From Flavitalea sp966112615 (GTDB lineage: Bacteria > Bacteroidota > Bacteroidia > Chitinophagales > Chitinophagaceae), in assembly GCA_966112615.1 (NCBI GenBank), contig CBHWDO010000002.1, positions 310,001-374,000 of the forward strand: a stretch of 64,000 nt of DNA. The letters run 5' to 3'. Position 1 is the stretch's first letter, and each line of letters begins with the position of its first letter. Of this stretch, positions 15,921 through 23,776 are shown one piece after another. A program made the position numbers and the translations under genes. The notes beneath the pieces were generated by a model, which was not told the origin of the DNA, ran no database searches, and saw nothing but the letters and a program-made list of their open reading frames with translations.

Positions 15921-16853
15921 GTGCATCCACGTAAGAAAGTAATTATAACAGCAAAAGTTCATCCATGGCTGAACGAAACTCTTGAGAAAAAAGATTTCGA
16001 AGTAATCTATCAGCCCGCTATCAGCTACGAAGAACTTTCTGCACAGATCCATGAGATCCATGGATTGATCGTGACTACCCGTTTAAAAATAGATCAGCCC
16101 ATGCTCGAAAAGGCCGGTAACCTTCAATGGATCGGTCGATTGGGCAGTGGTATGGAACTGATCGATGTGAAGTTTGCTGAATCACGGGGAATTAAATGCG
16201 TCAGCAGTCCTGAAGGAAACCGCAATGCAGTGGCTGAGCAGGCACTTGGAATGCTATTGGGTTTGCTGAATAAAATTCCTTCGAGCATGCTGGAAGTGCG
16301 TGAGTTTAAGTGGATCCGCGATGCCAACCGCGCTACCGAACTGACCGGTAAAACAGTGGGTATCATTGGATATGGAAATACCGGTGAAGCATTTTCCAGG
16401 TTACTTGCACCTTTCAATGTGACTGTACTGGCGTACGACAAATACCGCTTTGGTTTTGCAAAAGACTATGTAAAAGAAGCAAGCCTGGAGCAGGTTTGCC
16501 GGTATTCGGATGTGGTGAGTATGCATCTTCCGCTGACAGATGAAACTTTTCATATGGCCAATGATGCATTCTTTGATTCATTACAAAGGCAGCCTGTCTT
16601 TATTAATACCTGCAGAGGAAAGGTTCATGATACTCCTGCAGTCATTAAAGCACTGGCTGAAGGAAAGATCAGTGGTGCAGCATTGGATGTCCTGGAAAAT
16701 GAAAAACTGGACACTTATACTGAAGAAGAAAAACAGCAGTTGCGGCATTTATCCCATCTTCCAAATGTGATCATAACCCCGCACATAGCAGGTTACAGTC
16801 ACGAAGCCTTCCTCAAAATGGCCACCGTGGTGGTGGAGAAACTGGGGCTTTGA
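15921..16853 (+). CDS. D-isomer specific 2-hydroxyacid dehydrogenase, NAD-binding
   Basis: 310 residues, SerA/PdxB-like family. The NAD-binding motif is GIIGYGNTG (147-155). The catalytic triad is visible: Arg232 in INTCRGKV, Glu259 in LDVLENE and His288 in ITPHIAG. It lacks the C-terminal ACT domain of long SerA forms. The start is GTG; no closer ATG fits. It follows rsmA by 8 nt. Candidates are phosphoglycerate, glyoxylate or hydroxypyruvate reduction; I cannot choose from sequence. Confidence 0.88.
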   Translation: MHPRKKVIITAKVHPWLNETLEKKDFEVIYQPAISYEELSAQIHEIHGLIVTTRLKIDQPMLEKAGNLQWIGRLGSGMELIDVKFAESRGIKCVSSPEGNRNAVAEQALGMLLGLLNKIPSSMLEVREFKWIRDANRATELTGKTVGIIGYGNTGEAFSRLLAPFNVTVLAYDKYRFGFAKDYVKEASLEQVCRYSDVVSMHLPLTDETFHMANDAFFDSLQRQPVFINTCRGKVHDTPAVIKALAEGKISGAALDVLENEKLDTYTEEEKQQLRHLSHLPNVIITPHIAGYSHEAFLKMATVVVEKLGL

Positions 16854-16854
16854 T

Positions 16855-16884
16855 TTTGCCATCTCAAAAAATCTCCTAAATTTG
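16855..16884 (+). promoter_or_regulatory. Consensus promoter of greA
   Basis: TTTG (16855-16858), 18 nt, then TAAATTTG (16877-16884), an exact match to the Bacteroidota consensus. Transcription would start near 16889, upstream of the terminator-like hairpin, leaving a leader of about 88 nt before greA. Confidence 0.65.
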
Positions 16885-16899
16885 TAGAAATCATAATTG

Positions 16900-16937
16900 C
16901 AACGCGCCGATTTAATTCGGGGCGTTGTTCTTTTTTT
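16900..16937 (+). promoter_or_regulatory. Terminator-like hairpin in the greA leader (possible attenuator)
   Basis: Arms CAACGCGCCGA (16900-16910) and TTCGGGGCGTTG (16916-16927) pair with one G-G mismatch around a short loop, followed by TTCTTTTTTT. It has the form of an intrinsic terminator. It could simply end the upstream dehydrogenase transcript, but a consensus promoter lies between that gene's stop codon and the hairpin, so greA mRNA would also contain it. Confidence 0.6.
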
Positions 16938-16963
16938 GTCTTAACGAAAGAAAACCTATAAAA

Positions 16964-16971
16964 AAGGAGGT
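16964..16971 (+). promoter_or_regulatory. Perfect Shine-Dalgarno sequence of greA
   Basis: AAGGAGGT lies 5 nt before the ATG. Such a full match to the 16S anti-SD is unusual in Bacteroidota, where most genes, including the others in this window, have only A-rich upstream sequence. It fixes the greA start. Confidence 0.8.
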
Positions 16972-16976
16972 CCATT

Positions 16977-17450
16977 ATGAGTGGAGTACTGTACGTTTCA
17001 AAAGAAACATTGGAGCAGATGAAAGAAGAACTGCTTCGTATGCGTACTGTCGAAAGGCCCGCTGCAGCACGTGCGATTGCGGAAGCCCGTGAAAAAGGTG
17101 ATTTGAAAGAGAATGCTGAATACGATGCGGCCAAAGAGAACCAGGGTATCCTGGAAGCAAAGATCAAGCGGCTCGAGGCAGATCTTTCCATCGCCAGGAT
17201 ACTGGAAGCGGATAGCGTGGATACCAGCAAAGTGTCCATCCTGACCAAGGTTACACTCACCAACCTCAATACGAAAAAGCAACTGACCTACCAGATCGTT
17301 TCTGAAAAAGAAGCCGACCTGAAGCAGAACAAGATCTCTATTACTTCACCGATCGGCCAGGGACTGGTTGGAAAAGTTGTTGGTGAAGTGGCTGAAGTGA
17401 CTGTACCTGCAGGAATAGTGAAATTCAAGATCGATAATATCACTGTATAA
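16977..17450 (+). CDS. greA: Transcription elongation factor GreA
   Basis: Binds the secondary channel of RNA polymerase and stimulates cleavage of the RNA 3' end in backtracked complexes. 157 residues, the usual length. Residues 1-75 form the antiparallel coiled coil; its tip carries the acidic pair in KGDLKENAEYDAAKE, which is the GreA hallmark. The C-terminal FKBP-like domain ends GIVKFKIDNITV and includes SPIGQGLVGKVVGE. Own consensus promoter, terminator-like leader hairpin, strong Shine-Dalgarno, and a strong terminator after the gene: a monocistronic unit with signs of leader control. Confidence 0.96.
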   Translation: MSGVLYVSKETLEQMKEELLRMRTVERPAAARAIAEAREKGDLKENAEYDAAKENQGILEAKIKRLEADLSIARILEADSVDTSKVSILTKVTLTNLNTKKQLTYQIVSEKEADLKQNKISITSPIGQGLVGKVVGEVAEVTVPAGIVKFKIDNITV

Positions 17451-17473
17451 ATTCGTTTTTTAGATTGTGGAAC

Positions 17474-17497
17474 GCCGCTCTTCGGAGCGGCTTTTTT
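17474..17497 (+). terminator. Rho-independent terminator of greA
   Basis: Perfect 7-bp stem GCCGCTC/GAGCGGC closed by a TTCG tetraloop (17474-17491), followed by six T. Confidence 0.95.
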
Positions 17498-17529
17498 GTT
17501 CCTTATCTTTAAAGTCTAATTCAACCATC

Positions 17530-17925
17530 ATGTCAATCTTTTCCAAGATCATCAAAGGCGAGATCCCCTGTTATAAAATTGCGGAGAACGACCAGTTCCT
17601 GGCCTTTCTCGATATTTTTCCCATGGTTCCGGGTCATACCCTCGTGATACCTAAAACAGAGATCGATAAATTCTTTGACCTTCCGGATGAATTGCTTTCT
17701 CAAATGCTCGTGTTTGCGAAGCCTATTGCTAAAGCAATGGAAAAGATCTTTCCATGTGATCGTGTTGGATTATCGGTATTAGGACTGGAAGTGCCGCATG
17801 CACATCTTCACTTAGTGCCCATTAATGGATCAGATGATCTGAATTTCACCAGGAGAAAATTACAATTGAGTAAAGAAGAATTTGAAGAGATCCAGCGAAA
17901 CATCAGGGAAGCTATGGACGCTTGA
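17530..17925 (+). CDS. HIT family nucleotide-binding protein
   Basis: 131 residues, cytoplasmic nucleoside phosphoramidase/hydrolase of the HINT branch. The histidine triad is HAHLHLVP (90-97), with His92 as the expected nucleophile. N-terminal MSIFSKIIKGEIPCYKIAEN is typical. A GTG extends the frame into the greA terminator and is rejected. The gene's end overlaps the end of ruvC by 14 nt on the opposite strand. Confidence 0.92.
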   Translation: MSIFSKIIKGEIPCYKIAENDQFLAFLDIFPMVPGHTLVIPKTEIDKFFDLPDELLSQMLVFAKPIAKAMEKIFPCDRVGLSVLGLEVPHAHLHLVPINGSDDLNFTRRKLQLSKEEFEEIQRNIREAMDA

Positions 17926-18493
17926 CAACTTTCACGCGTTCCGGATTCTGGGCAAGGAAAGCTTCCCATCCTTTGATCTTTTTCTCGGAACTTTTTAATG
18001 CGGGATTGTCCTGGTAATGATGACAAACAGCTACGGCCAGCGCATCCGACGCATCCATGTATTCAATACTGTCGGCCTTGATCCTGAAGATCTGCTGCAA
18101 CATTTTCCAGACCTGCTCTTTGCCTGCATTACCATTCCCGGTAATGGATTGCTTGATCTTTCTCGGAGAATATTCAGTCACTTCAATACCTGCACTCATC
18201 GCAGCTGCAATGGCAACACCCTGTGCACGACCAAGCTTCAGCATACTTTGTACGTTCTTTCCAAAATAAGGTGCTTCAATGGCAAATGTATTTGGCTTAT
18301 GCGTTGCGATCAGGGAACTTACTTTTTCATGGATCACCTGCAATCGCTTGTAATTATCCTGTTTTGGATTGAGTTTGAGCGCATTCATTTCAATCATCTC
18401 CAGTTGCTGTCCGCGTACAATGATAATACTGTAACCCATCAGGATAGTTCCCGGGTCGATTCCTAATATTATCCTGGAGGTCTTTTGTTGCAA
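17912..18493 (-). CDS. ruvC: Crossover junction endodeoxyribonuclease RuvC
   Basis: Cuts Holliday junctions symmetrically with RuvAB. 193 residues, slightly longer than E. coli RuvC because of a C-terminal tail (KKIKGWEAFLAQNPERVKVV). Acidic active-site residues are visible: Asp13 in LGIDPGT, Glu in FAIEAPYFGKN, and the aspartates of MDASDALAVAVCHHY. It starts 7 nt from the divergent flippase-like gene. ruvB lies 13 kb away in this window; ruvA is not seen. Confidence 0.94.
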   Translation of the reverse strand: MQQKTSRIILGIDPGTILMGYSIIIVRGQQLEMIEMNALKLNPKQDNYKRLQVIHEKVSSLIATHKPNTFAIEAPYFGKNVQSMLKLGRAQGVAIAAAMSAGIEVTEYSPRKIKQSITGNGNAGKEQVWKMLQQIFRIKADSIEYMDASDALAVAVCHHYQDNPALKSSEKKIKGWEAFLAQNPERVKVVKRP

Positions 18494-18500
18494 TGGGGTA

Positions 18501-19511
18501 TTGAATTATTTTGTGGATGATTTGAGACCAGGCAAAAATATAAAGAATATCCTCAACTATGTTGTTGGCCCGCTGGTCTTTTGCATTGTCATCTTCTCTA
18601 TTTATCAACAGATCCAGCGTCAGCCTAACTGGCAGCAATCTCTACAGGAAATAATAAACACACTGAATCTCTCATCCCTGGGCAATCTACTGTTGGTATT
18701 TCTCCTTATGTTACTCAACTGGGGAATTGAAGCACGGAAATGGCAACTATCCCTTGAACATGTTCAGAAGATCGGGCTGGTAAAGGCTTTCAAAGGAGTA
18801 CTTACAGGCAATACACTTGCATTATTTACGCCCAACAGGGTAGGAGAATATGTTGGAAGAATCATATATGTGCAGGAAATCAACCGGCTGAAAGCAATGC
18901 CGGTAACCTTTGTTTGTTCGATCGCACAGGTAATTATTACCCTGGTGGCCGGATTAATGGGTATGCATTTTCTTCGGAATGACGCTGCAGTCAAGGGTTT
19001 TCATTTCTATGGGTATGATGCGGTGTGGTGGCTGATCCTGCTTGCCACCCTGTTAACATTGCTCGTTTATTTTCGGTTATCCGTAACCGTTAGATGGTTT
19101 GAAAAATTGCCGTTTTTGAAGAACCTCAAGCAGTACCTGGATGTTTTAATGGACTTCAAGGCAACAGTTCTGCTTCGGATCCTGTCTTTAAGCCTTGGAC
19201 GGTACACAGTTTTCCTGCTACAGTATTATTTGCTCTTCAATTTATTTGGAGTGAACATTACCCTGGAGCAAACCACCTGGTCGGTCAGCGTGGTGTTCCT
19301 TGCCCTGGCGATCATACCATCCATTGCCGTATTCACTGACCTGGGAATACGTTGGAAGACCAGCCTGGAGCTGGTAACCATCTACTCAGCAAATACAGTG
19401 GCAATCCTGGCAAGCTCTTTTGCTATCTGGATCATCAACCTGGTCATACCGGCATTGATGGGAGCATTACTGATCCTTGGAGTAAAATTGTTTAGTGATA
19501 AGAAAGATTAA
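18501..19511 (+). CDS. Flippase-like / lysylphosphatidylglycerol synthase TM family protein
   Basis: 336 residues, polytopic inner-membrane protein with about seven to eight spans (first near 22-38, last near 310-330). The segment FKGVLTGNTLALFTPNRVGEYVGRI is the hallmark of the AglD/MprF N-terminal flippase family (PF03706). These proteins move or handle lipid-linked groups; no soluble synthase domain is present. The listed start is a TTG only 7 nt from the divergent ruvC start; a GTG 12 nt further in is equally possible, so the N-terminus is uncertain. Confidence 0.82.
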   Translation: MNYFVDDLRPGKNIKNILNYVVGPLVFCIVIFSIYQQIQRQPNWQQSLQEIINTLNLSSLGNLLLVFLLMLLNWGIEARKWQLSLEHVQKIGLVKAFKGVLTGNTLALFTPNRVGEYVGRIIYVQEINRLKAMPVTFVCSIAQVIITLVAGLMGMHFLRNDAAVKGFHFYGYDAVWWLILLATLLTLLVYFRLSVTVRWFEKLPFLKNLKQYLDVLMDFKATVLLRILSLSLGRYTVFLLQYYLLFNLFGVNITLEQTTWSVSVVFLALAIIPSIAVFTDLGIRWKTSLELVTIYSANTVAILASSFAIWIINLVIPALMGALLILGVKLFSDKKD

Positions 19512-19515
19512 TTAA

Positions 19516-19523
19516 TAGGTTTG
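19516..19523 (+). promoter_or_regulatory. Promoter -7 box TAGGTTTG
   Basis: Exact TAnnTTTG match 15 nt before the ATG of the DUF3108 gene. No well-spaced -33 element; the gene may also be read from the upstream gene. Confidence 0.4.
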
Positions 19524-19538
19524 CATAACAAATACCTG

Positions 19539-20339
19539 ATGAGACTTCTTAAAAATATTTTCTTTCCCCTTCTAATCGTACTCAGCTTTCCCTTGCAGGC
19601 AGGCGACGATTTCTGCGGCGGGATTACCAATAAAGCTTTCATCCCCGGTGAAAAGATCAACTTCACGGTGTATTACACAGTTGCCGGATTGTATGCTGCA
19701 GCAGGTGAAGCAACTTTTACCACCACCCTTGAAAAACTGAATAATAAAACAGTGTATCATATTGTTGGAGATGGAAAAACTTTCTCTTTTTACGATAACT
19801 TCTTTAAGGTCCGCGATAAGTATGAATCTTATGTCGACACAACTACCATGCAGCCGCTTCGTTTCGTACGCAATGTGTATGAAGGTGGATATAAGAAATA
19901 TGAGAATGTTACATTCAATAAAGTAACCAATACCGCCATCACTAATGATGGGGTGTTCAAGGTTCCGGAATGTGTGCAGGATGTATTGAGCGCCATCTAT
20001 TATTCAAGAAATATCGATTTTAATAGGATCAAACCGGGAGATAAAATTCCTTTTACTATGTTTCTTGATAAGGAGATCTTTCCAATGTATATTAGGTATA
20101 TGGGGAAAGAAGTGGTCAAGACCAAGTACGGGAAATTCCGCGCAATTAAATTCAAACCTTTACTGATCAAAGGAACAATTTTCGAAGGTGGAGAGAAAAT
20201 GACAGTATGGGTTTCTGATGATGCCAACAAAGTGCCTCTTCGCATAGAAAGCCCAATCAGCGTAGGTTCTGTAAAGGTCGACATGATGGGATACCACAAC
20301 CTGCGATATCCCCTGACAAGTCTTATAAGTTTGAGATAA
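19539..20339 (+). CDS. DUF3108 domain secreted protein
   Basis: 266 residues. Signal peptide MRLLKNIFFPLLIVLSFPLQ with cleavage near AGDD. The mature part has the DUF3108 pattern: FIPGEKINFTVYYTVAGLYAA near the start, then YVDTTTMQPLRFVRNVYEGGY, CVQDVLSAIYYSRNID in the middle, and KVPLRIESPISVGSVKVDM near the end. Function is not known; the family is periplasmic and beta-rich. A TTG 18 nt upstream is in frame, but the ATG gives a proper signal peptide. Its stop codon abuts the stop codon of the convergent MBL gene with no gap. Confidence 0.85.
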   Translation: MRLLKNIFFPLLIVLSFPLQAGDDFCGGITNKAFIPGEKINFTVYYTVAGLYAAAGEATFTTTLEKLNNKTVYHIVGDGKTFSFYDNFFKVRDKYESYVDTTTMQPLRFVRNVYEGGYKKYENVTFNKVTNTAITNDGVFKVPECVQDVLSAIYYSRNIDFNRIKPGDKIPFTMFLDKEIFPMYIRYMGKEVVKTKYGKFRAIKFKPLLIKGTIFEGGEKMTVWVSDDANKVPLRIESPISVGSVKVDMMGYHNLRYPLTSLISLR

Positions 20340-21173
20340 CTATCCTAAGGAAGCCAACATAAAAGTTTCTCCAGCCCTGATTCCCTTTTCGGTCTGTTGT
20401 AATACACAACATTCATTTACCGGGTCGTGCTCAAAGAAAAGTATATATTCTTCTTTCACTGCTTCTACCAAAAATGCTCTCTTTTCTTTTAATGTAGTGA
20501 GTGGAAACATATCATAAGCCATCACATATGGTAATGGAATATGTCCTGTTGAAGGAAGCAGATCCGCCATGAAAACGATCTTCTTTCCATTGTAATTGAT
20601 CACCGGCAACATCATGGCATCTGTATGTCCATAAACATATTTGATATCGATATGATCACTGAAATGTTCACCGTTAATGAATTTCAACTGACCGCTTTGC
20701 TGAATGGGCAGAATATTATCTTTTAAAAAAGAAGCTTTTTCGCGATCATTTGGTTCTGTTGCCCATTTCCAGTGTGCTTCATTGCTCCAGAAAGTGGCAT
20801 TTTTAAATGCCGGAACCAGTTGGTCTCCTTTTCTTTCAATACTTCCACCACAATGATCAAAATGAAGATGGGTAAGGATTACATCCGTTATATCATCCTT
20901 TGAGAATCCAAGTTTGTTCAAAGATCTATCAAGCGAATCATCGCCGTGCAAATAATAATGCGAGAAGAATTTTTCATCCTGTTTGTTACCGATTCCATTA
21001 TCAATCAGGATCAGTTTGTCTGCATCTTCAATTAGCATGCATCGCATCGACCAGGTGCAAAGATTATTGGCATCGGCCGGGTTCAGTTTATTCCAGATAG
21101 TCTTGGGAACAACGCCAAACATTGCACCACCGTCGAGTTTAAAATTTCCTGTTGGTATAGAATGAATTTTCAT
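20340..21173 (-). CDS. MBL-fold metallo-hydrolase (lactonase-like)
   Basis: 277 residues, cytoplasmic. Zinc-binding motif THLHFDHCGG (101-110: His102, His104, Asp106, His107), further ligands in YGHTDAMMLPV and ELF-type C-terminal FFEHDP. The N-terminal pattern GNFKLDGGAMFGVVPKTIW is shared with AHL lactonase/arylsulfatase-like MBL enzymes, where GGAMFG lies near the substrate. The substrate is unknown. It is the last gene of the ftsX-to-MBL run and starts 2 nt after the MFS gene. Confidence 0.85.
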   Translation of the reverse strand: MKIHSIPTGNFKLDGGAMFGVVPKTIWNKLNPADANNLCTWSMRCMLIEDADKLILIDNGIGNKQDEKFFSHYYLHGDDSLDRSLNKLGFSKDDITDVILTHLHFDHCGGSIERKGDQLVPAFKNATFWSNEAHWKWATEPNDREKASFLKDNILPIQQSGQLKFINGEHFSDHIDIKYVYGHTDAMMLPVINYNGKKIVFMADLLPSTGHIPLPYVMAYDMFPLTTLKEKRAFLVEAVKEEYILFFEHDPVNECCVLQQTEKGIRAGETFMLASLG

Positions 21174-21175
21174 AG

Positions 21176-22465
21176 TTAAGCTATCGCAGTTTTTTTATTT
21201 TGCATATGAGTCAGCAATAGGAACACCAATCCCAATACAAAGAATATGATCAATGCAAGAATTGAATTGCGCATATCACCGGTTATTCCTTCGATCACAC
21301 CAAATGCGAATAAGCCGATCACAATGGCAAGCTTTTCAGTAACATCATAGAAGCTAAAGAAGGAAGCTGTATCCTTTGTTTCAGGCATCAGCTTGGCATA
21401 GGTTGAACGACTCATGGATTGAATTCCTCCCATCACCAATCCAACCAACGCGGCAATCAAATAGAAATGCATTTCTGTTTGCATCATATAACCGAAAATG
21501 CAGGCAGCGATCCAGATCAGCACTACAATGATAAGCACACGGATATTGCCGATCTTTCCTGACAATCTCGACATCAATATCGCACCTACTATCGCCACTA
21601 ATTGAATGATTACAGCAGTAATGATGAGCTTAATATCTTCCAGTTTAAGGATCTTGATCCCGAAATCAATGGCAACCAGCATGACGGTTTGAACGCCCAT
21701 ACTGTAAAAGAAAAATGCAGCCAGGAATTTTTTGAGTTCCGGCATATTCATGACCTGTTTAAACACTATTGACAACTCATGAAACCCATTCACCAGCACA
21801 TGTTTCTTAGTCTTGCGTTCAGATTTTTGTGCCTGAGGTAATCTTGCAAAAGTGATCTGTGCAAAACCGATCCACCATAATCCTACCAGGAGGAAAGTGA
21901 GTTTCAGTGGCAGCGTACTGTCGGGCATCGCCAGTACCAGGCCAAATCCAACCAATTGCATTAATACACTTCCTATATATCCGAACGAATATCCACGGGC
22001 GCTGATACGGTCCTGCATTTCTTCGGACGCAATTTCAGGCAGGTATGAATTGTAAAAAACCTGGCTTCCATAGAAACCGATGCCTGCCATCATGAAGCAA
22101 AAGAGGCCAAACCCAACATTGCTTTTGTCGAAGAAGAACAATGCCGAACAACTGATGGCACCGAGGTAGCAGAAGAAGCGCATGAAGTTCTTTTTGCTTC
22201 CGCGGTAATCAGCAATGGAGGATAATACGGGGGATAGGATCGCTATGATCAAAAATCCAACAGCTAGCGTATAATCTTTCAGTTCAGTATTAACGAATGT
22301 GCGACCGAACATTGGAACTCCATCTTTGAATTCGGGTTGTGAGGAGGCAGTCATCGCAGCATAGTATGCAGGAAAGAAGGTTGTGGTGATCACGAGACTG
22401 TACACTGAGTTTGCCCAGTCGTACATGCACCAGCCATTGATTACTTTTTTCGAAGCAGTTTGCAT
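21176..22465 (-). CDS. MFS transporter, UMF1/Atg22-like family
   Basis: 429 residues with about twelve membrane spans. The N-terminus WCMYDWANSVYSLVITTTF carries the DWAN(S)xY motif typical of the Atg22-like MFS branch. Mid-protein segment GIQSMSRSTYAKLMPETKDTASFF is also characteristic. Substrates of bacterial members are mostly unknown (amino acid or peptide export has been proposed for eukaryotic ones). It lies between uppP (37 nt) and the MBL gene (2 nt) on the same strand. Confidence 0.88.
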   Translation of the reverse strand: MQTASKKVINGWCMYDWANSVYSLVITTTFFPAYYAAMTASSQPEFKDGVPMFGRTFVNTELKDYTLAVGFLIIAILSPVLSSIADYRGSKKNFMRFFCYLGAISCSALFFFDKSNVGFGLFCFMMAGIGFYGSQVFYNSYLPEIASEEMQDRISARGYSFGYIGSVLMQLVGFGLVLAMPDSTLPLKLTFLLVGLWWIGFAQITFARLPQAQKSERKTKKHVLVNGFHELSIVFKQVMNMPELKKFLAAFFFYSMGVQTVMLVAIDFGIKILKLEDIKLIITAVIIQLVAIVGAILMSRLSGKIGNIRVLIIVVLIWIAACIFGYMMQTEMHFYLIAALVGLVMGGIQSMSRSTYAKLMPETKDTASFFSFYDVTEKLAIVIGLFAFGVIEGITGDMRNSILALIIFFVLGLVFLLLTHMQNKKTAIA

Positions 22466-22502
22466 CGGGGTTAGTTTATGGTGGCTGAAAGTACTAAAAA
22501 TC

Positions 22503-23288
22503 TTAATGGACGATCACGCCGGTATAGATCAGGATCAATAGAATGATTCCTGCAATAATGCGATACCATCCAAATAGGCGGAATCCATATTTCTGGAGAA
22601 AGCCAATGAAGAATTTTATGGCGATGATGGCAACGATGAATGCCACGACATTTCCGATGAGCAGCAGGTTTAGGTTTTCCTTATTGATGATCTCGTATCC
22701 CTTGATCATTTTATAGGCTGTTGCTGCAAACATGGTTGGAACAGCAAGGAAGAAAGAAAACTCTGCAGCCAGTTTGCGTGTCATGCCCTGTTGCATGCCT
22801 CCAATGATAGAAGCCGCACTACGACTGACTCCTGGGATCATTGCCACACATTGCCAAACACCAGTAAGCATTGCCTGCTTGGGGGTGACGTTGTTGATAT
22901 CATCGGTGGTATGTTCCTGGAAATACCGATCGATGAAGAGCAGGACGAAGCCACCAAGTAATAATGAAATAGCTACAGTGGTCGGACTTTCCAGCAGGTC
23001 ATCGATCTTATCGGCAAATAAAAATCCAAAAACCAGTGCAGGCACCACGCCGAAGATTAGTTTGAAATAGAAGTTGAGGTTTTTGAGATCGAAGAATCTT
23101 TTCCAGTAAAGCACCACTACCGCGAGAATTGCTCCAAACTGGATGGCAACCGTAAACAGCTTGGTAAAATCATCTTCCTGGATTCCCAATGCACTCGATG
23201 CAATGATCATATGCCCTGTTGATGAGACAGGTAAATATTCTGTAATTCCTTCAACTATGCCAATGATGATGGCTTCGGTGGTAGTCAT
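22503..23288 (-). CDS. uppP: Undecaprenyl-diphosphatase (UppP/BacA)
   Basis: Membrane phosphatase that converts undecaprenyl diphosphate to the monophosphate for reuse in peptidoglycan and surface-glycan synthesis. 261 residues with about eight spans. Both catalytic motifs are visible: EGITEYLPVSSTGH (13-26) and PGVSRSAASIIGG near 154. It follows ftsX and DUF3098, an order that is conserved in Bacteroidota. Confidence 0.95.
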   Translation of the reverse strand: MTTTEAIIIGIVEGITEYLPVSSTGHMIIASSALGIQEDDFTKLFTVAIQFGAILAVVVLYWKRFFDLKNLNFYFKLIFGVVPALVFGFLFADKIDDLLESPTTVAISLLLGGFVLLFIDRYFQEHTTDDINNVTPKQAMLTGVWQCVAMIPGVSRSAASIIGGMQQGMTRKLAAEFSFFLAVPTMFAATAYKMIKGYEIINKENLNLLLIGNVVAFIVAIIAIKFFIGFLQKYGFRLFGWYRIIAGIILLILIYTGVIVH

Positions 23289-23305
23289 GGATGATGATGA
23301 ATTGG

Positions 23306-23407
23306 GAATGAAGAATGGGGAATGGAGAATTGGAAATGGCTAACCAAAAAATGAGGGTGATTCGAGGTTGCTGCACTTTCCCGATTCCCGATTCACCATT
23401 CCCGATT
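23306..23407. repeat. Paired heptamer arrays between DUF3098 and uppP
   Basis: Left half 23306-23339: GAATGAA, GAATGGG, GAATGGA, GAATTGG, AAATGG. Right half 23380-23407: CCCGATT, CCCGATT, CACCATT, CCCGATT (reverse complement of the AATCGGN unit). The halves face each other around a 40-nt spacer. The right half ends 2 nt from the DUF3098 stop codon. Confidence 0.75.
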
Positions 23408-23409
23408 CG

Positions 23410-23658
23410 TTACTTAGATTTCCTGAATATCGCAAACACCTCCACACCCAACCCCAGCAAAATCAAAATAGGAGCGATGGTGATCCTGGTAGTGCTGTAC
23501 ACTTCTTCAGGTTTGAATTGATTTGGATCGGCATTCTTTCCACCTGCCATCAGGATAAGTCCCAGGGCAATTATGGCTAGTCCAACCAGCATCCAGGTAA
23601 TATTTTCCTTTCCAAAAAGGTTATTATTCTCGTTCGTAGTTACTTTCTTTTCACTCAT
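23410..23658 (-). CDS. DUF3098 small membrane protein
   Basis: 82 residues when started at the ATG (a TTG seven codons upstream is less likely). Two membrane spans: about 20-38 (WMLVGLAIIALGLILMAGG) and 58-76 (ITIAPILILLGLGVEVFAIF), with a short loop rich in polar residues and a basic C-terminus (RKSK). This is the DUF3098 family, found almost only in Bacteroidota between ftsX and uppP. A role near FtsX or the cell-wall lipid cycle is inferred from this position only. Confidence 0.85.
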   Translation of the reverse strand: MSEKKVTTNENNNLFGKENITWMLVGLAIIALGLILMAGGKNADPNQFKPEEVYSTTRITIAPILILLGLGVEVFAIFRKSK

Positions 23659-23710
23659 TTTAGAGAGTTTGTTGCGCAAGATAGGGTTTTTAGGTTTTGG
23701 TTGGAGGTCT

Positions 23711-23776
23711 GCGTTCTGCCCGCTTCGCTTCGCTCGCGTTCAGCCCGGAATCACGTCTCCACGTCTCCATGTCTCT
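23711..23776. repeat. Composite repeat: GTTCTGCCC/GTTCAGCCC module plus ACGTCTCC octamers
   Basis: GCGTTCTGCCC (23711-23721) and GCGTTCAGCCC (23736-23746) flank CTTCGCTTCGCT-type sequence. Then come the 8-nt units ACGTCTCC, ACGTCTCC, ATGTCTCT (23753-23776), the last base of which is the first base of the ftsX stop codon. Related modules occur near 27600, 32190, 41525 and 49825. Confidence 0.75.

Noticed and set aside
16799..17269. 156-residue minus-strand ORF across the greA leader
   Set aside because: Antisense to greA and its leader; greA is certain and the ORF product is low-complexity Ser/Ala.
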